From the NCBI RefSeq assembly GCF_000739775.1, contig NZ_BBJH01000032.1:1-64000 (forward strand): DNA of 64,000 nucleotides. Direction: 5' to 3'. The notes beneath the pieces were generated by a model. That model made no database searches and was not told where the DNA came from. It worked only from the letters and a program-made list of their open reading frames with translations. Source of the DNA: Paraburkholderia heleia NBRC 101817. GTDB lineage: Bacteria > Pseudomonadota > Gammaproteobacteria > Burkholderiales > Burkholderiaceae. Below, in pieces: positions 26,674 through 34,314 of this stretch. A program made the translations under genes and the position numbers. Each line of letters opens with the position of its first letter. Positions within the stretch are counted from its first letter, which is position 1.

Positions 26674-26737
26674 CGCCGTTCTCGCGCACATTCAGACAGG
26701 CTTCAAGGGGGATCCTTTCCGGGAATCCGGGCCGTAA
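26615..26737 (+). pseudogene. Remnant of manB C-terminus
   Basis: In the frame starting at 26615, 31 codons align without gaps to manB codons at 23520-23612: LAHSSSTK against LARSSNTT and FEPDNDAVLAHIQ against FEADNDAALARIQ. By eye, 19 of 31 residues and 70 of 93 bases are identical. The frame then ends at a TAA (26735-26737) without the usual manB tail. It overlaps the last codons of GT87 copy 2 in another frame. It is a fragment, not a functional gene. Confidence 0.8.
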
Positions 26738-27081
26738 GCTGTCGTCCTGGCAAAGGCGGGCCAGTATTACAGCGCGGCGAGCGGACGTTGAGGCGCACAT
26801 GGCGGATTTGGCTACCCTGTGTGGTCTCGCGGACGATTCCATGCCTATTCTGGCTTCCGCGAGGCTTCCAGTTTCTCCATACTTCGCGATACAAGCAATC
26901 GCGAAGCAAGACCGGCACAAGGCGCGCCGCCTGATAAGTGGGCGCCGCGAGTTTCCGGCTCAAGCGTCGTGCACTTCGAGGAGTGACGGGGGATGCCGCA
27001 TATCATCAGGTTTGGAACATCTGGCGCCGTCTGCATTCTCGCGCTGTCTTACGTTTTGCGGGCCGAACTGGTGGCCTGACC
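26738..27081. other. Non-coding gap between GT87 copies 2 and 3
   Basis: A gap of 344 bases. The open frame of copy 3 extends back into it without a ribosome site, and minus-strand frames look fortuitous. It follows the manB remnant and may be more decayed sequence, but I recognise nothing in it. Confidence 0.4.
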
Positions 27082-28362
27082 ATGGACGACGATACCGTTC
27101 ATTCCACTTCCCGGCCGTTGTCTGGACCGCCACGCTGGCTCGACGCGCAGCGTATCCGCGCCTACGCTGCTTTTTTTCTGCTGGTGAATATTGGCTTCTT
27201 TTCACTAAGGATTTGGTACGGGTTGGTCAAGCCAATTCCAAACGTCAGTCCGCCGGGGTGGGATTTTGCCGTGTTCTGGAGCGCGTCCTGGCTCGCGCTA
27301 CACGGTCCGGCAGTCAATGCCTTCGACACGGCCCTCATCGAGCCGATCGCATTGCCCCTGCAAAACATGCTACCGACGCCGTTTGTCACCCCATGGACCT
27401 ATCCGCCGACGTTTCTGCTCGTTATGCTGCCGGCTGCGTTGTTGCCATTCGCGCTCTCGTACGTTGCGTACGTATTGGTCTGGATCGCCTTCGCGTTTCA
27501 GGCCTGCGTGCGGATCCTGCCGCGGTTGCGGGACCGGTCCTGGTGGCTGCCGGTTGTCGCATTTCCCGCATTCTGGGCTGCTGCATCTGCCGGACAGAAC
27601 GCATTTTTGACGTTCGCCCTGATTGGGTTTGGTCTCGTCTGTGTCGACAGACGGCCATGGGTTGCGGGAATTTTATTCGGTCTACTTGCCATCAAACCGC
27701 AACTGGGCCTCGTGATTCCAATTGCATTGCTATGCGGCAGAAACTGGCGTGCAGTCGTATCCTCGGTAGTGACAGTCGGCGCTTTTTGCGCGCTCGCGGG
27801 GCTGCTGCTTGGATTCGCGACATTTGCGCGATTCGCCGAAGCGTTGCCCGCCTTTAACCACTTCGTCATCCAGTATTCGGACCGCTGGCCGCGTGGAATT
27901 TCGACGGCGTTTGGCGTCGCGCGACATTTTGGCGTGACCGCGCCGACCGCATACATGCTACACGCGGTTGTGGCGGCACTGGCTGTGAGCGCCGTTGTCT
28001 GGCTTTGGACCGTGCGCGCGACTTTCGAGTTGCGGGCGTCGGCACTGGCGCTGGCGACGTTACTGGTGCCGACCTATCTGATGCCCTACGACCTGCTTTT
28101 GCTTGGCTTGCCGATTCTGTGGCTCGTGCGGGACGGTGGCCGCAACGGCTGGATTCGGGGCGACGGCGTCGTGCTGGTGAGTGCCTGGATTTCGCCGATT
28201 GTCATTTACACGCCGGGGGAGTGGGCGGCGAGCGCCTATGTGCCGGTCATCGTCCTGGCGTTGCTGCTGGTCGTCGTGCGGCGCTATGTGGCCCAACGGA
28301 AGGTGCGCGTTAGCAAGTGGGCCGTCATGGTTGCCGTTGCCGGGCATAACGGCTCGCGCTGA
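27082..28362 (+). CDS. GT87 membrane glycosyltransferase, copy 3
   Basis: GT-C protein of 426 residues with the same landmarks as its neighbours: WDFAVFWSAS, WTYPPTF, FPAFWAAASAGQNAFLT, KPQLGLVIPI and MPYDLLLLGLPIL. Many hydrophobic segments. The long frame begins at 26938, but ATG 27082 is where similarity to the other copies can begin; the ribosome site (GGTGG) is mediocre. More divergent from copies 1 and 2 than they are from each other. It would act on the periplasmic side with a polyprenyl-phosphate sugar. It is followed by a 453-base gap with possible decayed coding sequence on the other strand. Confidence 0.75.
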   Translation: MDDDTVHSTSRPLSGPPRWLDAQRIRAYAAFFLLVNIGFFSLRIWYGLVKPIPNVSPPGWDFAVFWSASWLALHGPAVNAFDTALIEPIALPLQNMLPTPFVTPWTYPPTFLLVMLPAALLPFALSYVAYVLVWIAFAFQACVRILPRLRDRSWWLPVVAFPAFWAAASAGQNAFLTFALIGFGLVCVDRRPWVAGILFGLLAIKPQLGLVIPIALLCGRNWRAVVSSVVTVGAFCALAGLLLGFATFARFAEALPAFNHFVIQYSDRWPRGISTAFGVARHFGVTAPTAYMLHAVVAALAVSAVVWLWTVRATFELRASALALATLLVPTYLMPYDLLLLGLPILWLVRDGGRNGWIRGDGVVLVSAWISPIVIYTPGEWAASAYVPVIVLALLLVVVRRYVAQRKVRVSKWAVMVAVAGHNGSR

Positions 28363-28815
28363 GCTGGCTTGTCAAGTCTGCGGAAGATCCTGCGCATGTC
28401 TCCAATACCGCGCGTTCTTCGTTCAGGTATGCGACTCGTGCTGAGGTAATAGTTGCTCGTCCGTAGGAGGGAGGCACGACAGAAGGGGCATGAACCACGC
28501 TATTCTCACGAGGGCATAGTCAGTCCTTCCCTGCGACACCGATTCGTGCCGAGCGATCATATCTCTCCGGGCACGAGCACGATGGGCAGAAGCAGTCGCT
28601 AGCTCCGCAACAAGGGCGACGACGAGGCGTACTGCATGTGCCTCCCGCTCCCGGACCGACCGTGCGCGAGAACGCGATGTCCTTCGGCGCACGCGCGCTT
28701 CTTGTGAGCGTGAGGCACCCTCCGTCCTGGGCGCACCTGCACCACCGCCGCGAACACAATCCACGCGCCCGGTCGGCATTGACTCCGAGGACCATCAAAA
28801 TTGATCGCATACGGA
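28363..28815 (-). other. Gap with possible decayed GT87 fragment
   Basis: No intact gene. On the minus strand between about 28600 and 28430, broken frames give pieces such as LLLPIVLVPGE and ALVRIAWFMPLLS, which recall the last two membrane segments of the GT87 copies (WLLLPILYL, IIVLAWLAPLAS) in the right order, but with a stop and frame changes between. This could be a dead sixth copy; the match is short and weak. Confidence 0.25.
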
Positions 28816-29115
28816 TTATATGAGCGAGAACCCGTCCTCGCCTTCTCGCCGACTCTGGGTGTTATGTGTGCGCGTTTGCTCATTGCAAGGCACCTCTTTC
28901 TGAACCCCAGTCAGTGCCCACAGTAAAGCGACTATCCAGCCGAGCACTGACCATCCGAGCAGCCTGTTAAGCCCGGTGATTGCGCGTCGCTTATGATGCA
29001 TACGACGGAAGGCGACGATCGAAGGAGCGAAGTACAGCAACACGAAGATGACGAGAAGTCCACCCGGATCACAGGGTGAGTCCTCGGCACCGGATCTGGA
29101 TTGATAGTCAGACAT
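28816..29115 (-). CDS. Small membrane protein of the T4 Imm-like superinfection immunity family
   Basis: A 99-residue protein with two membrane segments around a basic turn. The core LYFAPSIVAFRRMHHKRRAI followed by LNRLLGWSVLGWIVALLWAL is the pattern of the Imm_superinfect family, named for phage T4 Imm, which blocks DNA entry by superinfecting phage. Many chromosomal members exist without known function. The ATG at 29115 has GGGGGA five bases upstream. N- and C-terminal tails are polar. It lies 66 bases after the GtrB-like gene on the same strand and could be a late member of that operon. Confidence 0.7.
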   Translation of the reverse strand: MSDYQSRSGAEDSPCDPGGLLVIFVLLYFAPSIVAFRRMHHKRRAITGLNRLLGWSVLGWIVALLWALTGVQKEVPCNEQTRTHNTQSRREGEDGFSLI

Positions 29116-29181
29116 GTTATCCCCCGTAAGTCAGCGGAAGCGTCAAATCATATGACGCGCCTCCTGATGATCGAAACATCG

Positions 29182-30273
29182 TCATCGGCCCGCCGCCCGC
29201 ACCTGGGACGCGCCACCCCAGCGAACCAGCTCCAGCGGCACGCTATGGGTACGGGTCTCCACACGTTCAACCGGCAGGACGCTGATCGTGGCACACGACT
29301 CGTAACGCCGCCGCACGAGGTAGACCGGCCGCTTCTTTGACTCGTCGTAGATGCGCCCGATGTATTCGCCAACGACTCCGATGCCGACCAGCTGGATGCC
29401 GCTCAAGAACAACACGACGGAGAACAGGGACGCATAGCCCGGAACGGGATTGCCGAACAGCAACGTGCGGCCAACCATGAACGTGCCGTAGCAAAGCGCG
29501 AGCGCGGCCAGCGTCCCACCGATATATGTCCAGCCGCGCAACGGCACGGTGCTGAAGCTTGTAATGCCTTCAAGGGCGAAATTCCACAGGCGCCAGCCCG
29601 AGAATTTGGTTTCGCCTGCGCTGCGTGGCGTGCGTTCGTAGTCGAGCGTGACGGTGTTGAAACCGACCCAGGCGAACAGACCCTTCATGAACCGATGCCG
29701 CTCCGGAAGACCGCGCAGCGCGTTGACGACCTGGCGATCCATGAGTCTGAAGTCACCAACGTTTTCGGGGAGTTTCAGCTCCGAAAGCGCGTTGTGGATG
29801 CGATAGAACAATGCTGCGGTTGTGCGCTTGAGGAAGGAATCGCAGGTGCGGCTGGCACGCCGTGCGAGTACGACTTCCGCGCCTTGGCGCCAATGTCGGA
29901 TCATTTCGGGAATCAATGAAGGCGGATCCTGCAGGTCTGCATCGATGACGACGACAGCGTCGCCGGCCGCTTCGTGGAGACCCGCAGTGAGTGCAGACTC
30001 CTTGCCGAAATTGCGCGTGAGGTCGATGACTTTGACGCGCCTGTCGCGTTGGCTGACGAGAACCAGTCTTTCAAGCGTGGCATCCCTGCTGCCGTCGTTG
30101 ATGCAGACGATCTCGAAGCGCACGCATTCGATGGACTCCATCGTCGCAATAATCTGTTCGAAGAACAGTTCGACGCCGTCCTCCTCGTTATAGAACGGAG
30201 CGACGACAGAGATGAGCGGGGTCTCAAGCGCGGTTTTGATGCAGCGCGCTTCCTCGCCGATAAACATGTTCAT
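29182..30273 (-). CDS. GtrB/ArnC-like polyprenyl-phosphate glycosyltransferase
   Basis: GT2 protein of 363 residues, close to bactoprenol glucosyltransferase GtrB. The catalytic domain has VVAPFYNEEDGV near residue 23, INDGSRD near 58, IDADLQDPP near 112 and the ERHRFMKG segment typical of this family. Two C-terminal membrane segments (about residues 240-265 and 280-310) place the active site at the inner membrane. It would make a polyprenyl-phosphate sugar, the donor type GT-C enzymes need. ATG 30273 has GGGAG eight bases upstream. It is the third gene of a minus-strand operon after two GT87 genes, each separated by only 15 bases, so it probably supplies their donor. Confidence 0.87.
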   Translation of the reverse strand: MNMFIGEEARCIKTALETPLISVVAPFYNEEDGVELFFEQIIATMESIECVRFEIVCINDGSRDATLERLVLVSQRDRRVKVIDLTRNFGKESALTAGLHEAAGDAVVVIDADLQDPPSLIPEMIRHWRQGAEVVLARRASRTCDSFLKRTTAALFYRIHNALSELKLPENVGDFRLMDRQVVNALRGLPERHRFMKGLFAWVGFNTVTLDYERTPRSAGETKFSGWRLWNFALEGITSFSTVPLRGWTYIGGTLAALALCYGTFMVGRTLLFGNPVPGYASLFSVVLFLSGIQLVGIGVVGEYIGRIYDESKKRPVYLVRRRYESCATISVLPVERVETRTHSVPLELVRWGGASQVRAAGR

Positions 30274-30288
30274 GATGTTGTCTCCCTT

Positions 30289-31560
30289 TTACGACGAGGC
30301 AGCGGTGTCGGAGATTGCCTGCACGCTTCGCTCGCGCGCGATCTGTGCAATCAGCATCCAGAGCGTGGCAATCGAGATGAGCGGAGTGAACGGAACGTGC
30401 AGATGAGAAACGAGCGTGAGACCGGCGATAGGGGCGAGCCAGAGTACGGCGAGCCATTCGCGCTGTCCGCGCTGAAAGCCGTGCTCCCTCGCGTGGTAGA
30501 CGACCCATGCGATCAGGATTCCGTACCACGTCAGGTCATAGTCATAGAGGTATGGGCTCACGAGCATGCTGGCGCATACGAGCACGGCGGCGCGCAGTCC
30601 GAAGGCGCTGGGCCGGCCCCACGCGTAGCAGACGGCGGCGGCCGCGCACAGGGCGGACGCGGCTTGCGCAGTACTGGCTAGCGCCGTTGGCGCATGAAGC
30701 AGCTTGAGCGCCCCGAACACAGTCGGTACACGAAAGAGGTGGGCTCGTCCCGTCTCGACAAAGCTGTTGGCGAGGCCCATGTTATGAATGCATGCGACCA
30801 GCGTTTCGCTGCCAAACGCCAGGACCGAGGCCAGCAGCGAAATCGCCACGCCAACGCTCATCGCGCCCAGTGCGCGCCACGAGCGCGAAGCGAGTAGCGC
30901 GAGCGGAATGAGCACGCAAAGCTGCGGCTTCATGGCGACGAGAGCAAAGCACAACCCCGCGAGTATCGGGCGGCTGCGCAGCAGAATCAATCCGAGCCCC
31001 ACCAGTGATGCCGTGAGCAGCCCGTTCTGGCCCGCCGTCAGAACAAGCGCGGAACCCGGGAAGGCGATTGCGAGGAGCGCGGTGCGCGGGTGAGGCGCGA
31101 TCGTCTTCACCACTTTGACGAAGAGGGCGAGTGTGCCGAACAGGAAGATAGGTGCAGATAGCGTGAACGGCAGCAGTGCCAGCGGATACACGAACAAGAG
31201 GAACGTTGGCGGGTAGAGCCACGGAAGGATGCCGACGGGGTGGCCAGCCGCATATTCCTCGACGGGCTTCAGGATGCTGAAGTTATAGGCATCCACTGCG
31301 TGTCCCTGCAGGGCGAGATGCGAAGCGCTCCAGAATGGCAGGCAGTCCACGGCAAGCACGCTCAGTTGCGGATCCTTAAGCCATACCAGGTGATACACGT
31401 AAGCCAGCGCAACGCAGAAATAGTAGACAAGCGCGGCAAGCGGGTAGATCCACAGGCGTTGGCCGCTCAACCAGTGCGAGCGGGGCTGGTGAGTGCCGGG
31501 GGGCTTAGCGTGCGCGGCCCTGGCCGTGCTCATGGAATCGCGGAAGGTAGTCTGGTTCAT
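30289..31560 (-). CDS. GT87 membrane glycosyltransferase, copy 4
   Basis: GT-C protein of 423 residues. The first outer loop reads VDCLPFWSAS, with Asp conserved, then WLYPPTF, FPGSALVLTAGQNGLLT, KPQLCVLIPL and YDYDLTWYGI. About ten to twelve membrane segments; the polar N-terminal 30 residues are variable. ATG 31560 has a GAGAGA about ten bases upstream. Spacing of 15 bases to copy 5 upstream and to the GtrB-like gene downstream makes a three-gene operon. Function inferred: periplasmic transfer of a sugar from polyprenyl phosphate to an unknown acceptor. Confidence 0.78.
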   Translation of the reverse strand: MNQTTFRDSMSTARAAHAKPPGTHQPRSHWLSGQRLWIYPLAALVYYFCVALAYVYHLVWLKDPQLSVLAVDCLPFWSASHLALQGHAVDAYNFSILKPVEEYAAGHPVGILPWLYPPTFLLFVYPLALLPFTLSAPIFLFGTLALFVKVVKTIAPHPRTALLAIAFPGSALVLTAGQNGLLTASLVGLGLILLRSRPILAGLCFALVAMKPQLCVLIPLALLASRSWRALGAMSVGVAISLLASVLAFGSETLVACIHNMGLANSFVETGRAHLFRVPTVFGALKLLHAPTALASTAQAASALCAAAAVCYAWGRPSAFGLRAAVLVCASMLVSPYLYDYDLTWYGILIAWVVYHAREHGFQRGQREWLAVLWLAPIAGLTLVSHLHVPFTPLISIATLWMLIAQIARERSVQAISDTAASS

Positions 31561-31575
31561 GGCGTGGTCTCTCGC

Positions 31576-32811
31576 CTAAAGAGCGGAATCGATGCGTGTG
31601 CGGCGGAGCAGCGCAAGCAGCATGAGCAACAGGATCGCCGGTCCGGTCTGCGGCAGCCTGAAAATCTGGTTGGTGAACTCGAACACTGGCAGGAGCCACA
31701 CGAGAAGCAGCACGGGCTGCTCGCCAGGAAGCCAGCCGCGACGCAATCCGGTCGCGAGCAGCCCCGCACACGACAAGCCCACCCACGTTAGTTCGTAATG
31801 CCATACATAGGGCGTGACAATGAGCGTGGCCGTCCCGAGCGCGGCTGCACGCAGGGCGGTGTCGCACGTCGTGCGCCAGACCTTCCATGCGCCACATGCC
31901 GCGATGGCGGCAATCGCGGCGTGCATCAGTCCCGCTGCGAGCAGCGAGGCGCCAATGAGTCGCAGCGACGCGAACACTGACGGAGAGGCAAGCCAGAAAC
32001 GGACGTCGTGCTCGAGGATAAGCTCGCGCGCCATACCGACGTTGCCTGCGAGCAGCTGAAGCGATGGGTACCCGCAGAGCGCCATGCTTGCAATAAAAAA
32101 GAGCACTGCCGTCGCAGCGGCGTATCCGAAGACTTTCCATGCCCGTGCCGCGACCAGAACGAGAGGGAACAGAACGCCGAGCTGCGGCTTGATCACCAGC
32201 AGTCCGATACAAATCCCGGCGATTCCGGGGCGACGGTCGATCGAGGCGATTGCAAACGCGGCGAGCGCTGCGGTAATCAGCGCGTTTTGCCCGAAGATGG
32301 CACACACCATCACACACGGCATGGCGAGCACGACATACCGGGCGGTCGCGGTGCCAAGCGGGCTTTGTGCGAGGCCGGAAACGCGAACGGTTGCGCAGAC
32401 GAACGCGGATGCGCTCGCGCCCAGGAAAACGAAATAAGCCAGGGGAAGCGGCAACAGCGCGAGTGGGGTGACGAACAACAGGAACGTGGGCGGATAAAGC
32501 CAGGGAATGAATGCGCTCTTGGGCAGGCCGCCCGTCACCGCGGCCACGATCCGGGAAAACGCTGAGTAGTCGAAGACGGTGGAAGCCTGGCCATGCAGGA
32601 CTGCGTGGCTGGCCGACCAGAACACGAGCAGGTCGGAGCCCGGACGCCAGCCGCCCGTAGCTGCAAAGCCATGAGTCACCCAGGCCCAGAGCGTTACGAA
32701 GCCGACACCGATGACGAGCATGGCGGTGCTGTAGGCAATGAGTCTCTCGCGCGAAAGCCAGGAGCACGCCGTCGGCTGCAAGCGTAAGCCATCCCGCTCA
32801 AGTGGTCGCAT
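31576..32811 (-). CDS. GT87 membrane glycosyltransferase, copy 5
   Basis: GT-C protein of 411 residues and first gene of the operon GT87-GT87-gtrB. Landmarks in order are SDLLVFWSAS, WLYPPTF, MVCAIFGQNALIT, KPQLGVLFPL and WHYELTWVGL. The N-terminal SRERLIAYS stretch matches copies 1 and 2, while the middle is closer to copy 4. ATG 32811 has GGGGACC upstream. The promoter should lie in the 758-base gap that also serves the flp genes on the other strand. Confidence 0.78.
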   Translation of the reverse strand: MRPLERDGLRLQPTACSWLSRERLIAYSTAMLVIGVGFVTLWAWVTHGFAATGGWRPGSDLLVFWSASHAVLHGQASTVFDYSAFSRIVAAVTGGLPKSAFIPWLYPPTFLLFVTPLALLPLPLAYFVFLGASASAFVCATVRVSGLAQSPLGTATARYVVLAMPCVMVCAIFGQNALITAALAAFAIASIDRRPGIAGICIGLLVIKPQLGVLFPLVLVAARAWKVFGYAAATAVLFFIASMALCGYPSLQLLAGNVGMARELILEHDVRFWLASPSVFASLRLIGASLLAAGLMHAAIAAIAACGAWKVWRTTCDTALRAAALGTATLIVTPYVWHYELTWVGLSCAGLLATGLRRGWLPGEQPVLLLVWLLPVFEFTNQIFRLPQTGPAILLLMLLALLRRTRIDSAL

Positions 32812-33569
32812 TTTTTCGGTCCCCGTTGAATATTTTCAGTTGGCGGCTTTGCCGCCTATTTTTTCCCCCGAACACGCAAGCAGTGCGGTGTATGGCAGTC
32901 CCTGCGTGTTGCCTGATTATTGGGAGACGTGCGCGTCAGGAGCAATGCAGAGTGCATTGGCAATGTTCGCGCGCTAACACTCGCGCACAGCGTCACCTTC
33001 AATGAATAAAGCGCTGAAAAAAAAGATGCGTCATGTCTCGCGTCGAAGGGTCCGATGTGGTCGGGTAACTACCGATTCTGCAGCGAGCGTGCGTCATGGG
33101 TTTGGTATAAGTGTTTGCTTAACGCTCGCAATCCTAATTAAAAATATAGTTGATATGTCAACGTAATAGGAAGCCGATGAAGATTTGTGACGAACGATCG
33201 TATTGGTTGAAATGTGAGAATGACCGGAAAAATCAGGGGTAAATACGCATCAAGTTTTTCGATCGAGGAAATGTGTCGTGATCAGGCAACGCTGAAAGTA
33301 GTGGATAAAGCATGGTGACGGCCGAGGTGACATTGTCGATTTGAGAGCGATGGGTCACATGTGGCGTGTCAATTTTTCCGATTTGGTGTGGTTGGGAACA
33401 GGAAATTGTTGCGCGTGTGGCAAAGCGCACAAAGTCATCAGATTGACACGCGTAGAACTGCGCCTGTGGCTGCAACGCCGAATCCGGTGACGTAGCCCAA
33501 CTCACCCTCAAAACCACATGGAAACGGAATCGGGGGTTAACCATGTACACATCGATTGGAGATCACAAA
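32812..33569. promoter_or_regulatory. Long divergent regulatory region between the GT87 operon and the flp genes
   Basis: A 758-base non-coding region, notably AT-rich at 33120-33250 compared with its surroundings. It must contain promoters for the minus-strand GT87 operon and the plus-strand Tad pilus operon. I could not assign a sigma-70 promoter. A sigma-54-like TGG...TTGC at 33103-33118 has spacing one base too long. A long region before flp fits a regulated, perhaps silenced, promoter. Confidence 0.45.
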
Positions 33570-33740
33570 ATGCAAAAGATCATCGCTCACGCAAAGGCCT
33601 TCGCTCGTGACGAAAACGGCATCACGGCCCTCGAGTACGGGATGCTCGCGGGTCTGATCACGGTGCTGATCATCGCGAGCGTCGCATCGATCGGCTCGAC
33701 GTTGAAGAACGTGTTCTCCGACGTTGCTATCGCGATCTGA
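33570..33740 (+). CDS. flp1: Flp type IVb pilin, copy 1
   Basis: Pilin precursor of 56 residues. The leader is 17 residues and charged, ending in DENG; the prepilin peptidase should cut after Gly17, leaving a mature pilin of 39 residues beginning ITALEYGM. The Glu-Tyr pair is the hallmark of Flp pilins and the hydrophobic core (LITVLIIASVASIG) forms the pilus helix. ATG 33570 has GGAG eight bases upstream; the open frame begins earlier at 33543. Its mature sequence is identical to that of copy 2. A stem-loop follows within ten bases of the stop. Confidence 0.92.
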   Translation: MQKIIAHAKAFARDENGITALEYGMLAGLITVLIIASVASIGSTLKNVFSDVAIAI

Positions 33741-33747
33741 GCGGCTC

Positions 33748-33783
33748 GGGCGAGTAGGTACGCAACGCAAGCCTCACTCGCTC
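33748..33783 (+). promoter_or_regulatory. Stem-loop after flp copy 1
   Basis: GGGCGAGT (33748-33755) pairs with ACTCGCTC (33776-33783) with one G-T wobble, around a loop holding GGTACGCAACGCAAGC. The same loop and arms follow flp copy 2. No T-run, so an RNA-stability or partial-terminator role is more likely than full termination. Confidence 0.55.
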
Positions 33784-33837
33784 CAATCGCTGGATGGACC
33801 GCTATTAAACATATTCATAACTGGCTGGAGATCAAAA

Positions 33838-34008
33838 ATGCAAAAGATCATCGCTCAGGTAAAGCGCTTCGCGCGTGACGAAAACGGCATCACGGCGCTG
33901 GAGTACGGGATGCTCGCCGGTCTCATCACGGTGCTCATCATTGCCAGCGTCGCATCGATCGGCTCGACGCTGAAGAACGTGTTCTCCGACGTCGCCATCG
34001 CGATCTGA
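33838..34008 (+). CDS. flp2: Flp type IVb pilin, copy 2
   Basis: Pilin precursor of 56 residues with the same layout as copy 1. The 39-residue mature part is identical in amino acids, although ten codons differ, all synonymously. The 17-residue leader differs at three positions (His7 to Gln, Ala8 to Val, Ala10 to Arg). ATG 33838 has GGAG seven bases upstream. The longer frame that opens at 33724 overlaps copy 1 and is not the real start. Followed by a perfect 9-bp stem-loop. Confidence 0.92.
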   Translation: MQKIIAQVKRFARDENGITALEYGMLAGLITVLIIASVASIGSTLKNVFSDVAIAI

Positions 34009-34018
34009 CGGATGCGCG

Positions 34019-34054
34019 GGGCGAGTGGGTACGCAACGCAAGCTGCACTCGCCC
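34019..34054 (+). promoter_or_regulatory. Stem-loop after flp copy 2
   Basis: GGGCGAGTG (34019-34027) pairs perfectly with CACTCGCCC (34046-34054). The 18-base loop contains GGTACGCAACGCAAGC, the same as after copy 1. It lies 11 bases after the stop. Likely an mRNA processing, protection or partial-termination element that sets pilin output above the downstream genes. Confidence 0.6.
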
Positions 34055-34084
34055 TGCATCACACACCTTACAGGGGATCAAAAA

Positions 34085-34255
34085 ATGCAAAAGATCATCG
34101 CTCAGGCAAAGCAGTTCGCTCGTGACGAAAACGGCATTACGGCGCTGGAGTACGGGATGCTCGCGGCCCTGATCACGGTGCTGATCATGGCGAGCATCGC
34201 ATCGATTGGCACTACGCTCCAGAGCGTGTTCTCCGACATTGTCAATACGCTATAA
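34085..34255 (+). CDS. flp3: Flp type IVb pilin, copy 3
   Basis: Pilin precursor of 56 residues with the conserved leader (DENG) and ITALEYGM cleavage context. The mature part differs from copies 1 and 2 at several positions, most in the C-terminal tail (TTLQSVFSDIVNTL). It may be a minor or specialised pilin. ATG 34085 has GGGG upstream. Unlike the first two copies it is not followed by the conserved stem-loop. Confidence 0.9.
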   Translation: MQKIIAQAKQFARDENGITALEYGMLAALITVLIMASIASIGTTLQSVFSDIVNTL

Positions 34256-34282
34256 CCCGCGCGCTGGCGAGGGAGGTGGGCC

Positions 34283-34300
34283 ATGACAAAGCAGATGTAA
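34283..34300 (+). CDS. Possible five-codon leader ORF before cpaA
   Basis: ATG ACA AAG CAG ATG TAA preceded by GGAGGT four bases upstream, the best ribosome site in this stretch. It ends 14 bases before the cpaA start, so it could aid translation of the peptidase gene by re-initiation. Could be chance. Confidence 0.25.
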   Translation: MTKQM

Positions 34301-34314
34301 CCAGGGAGCGAAAA

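Noticed and set aside
31505-32767. 420-codon frame overlapping GT87 copy 5 on the same strand
   Set aside because: It is Arg/Ala-rich with no membrane segments; the overlapping GT87 frame has family motifs and a ribosome site.
33103-33118. Sigma-54-like promoter TGG...TTGC upstream of flp
   Set aside because: The distance between the GG and GC elements is one base longer than the strict sigma-54 spacing, and the -24 box is TGGTAT rather than TGGCAC.
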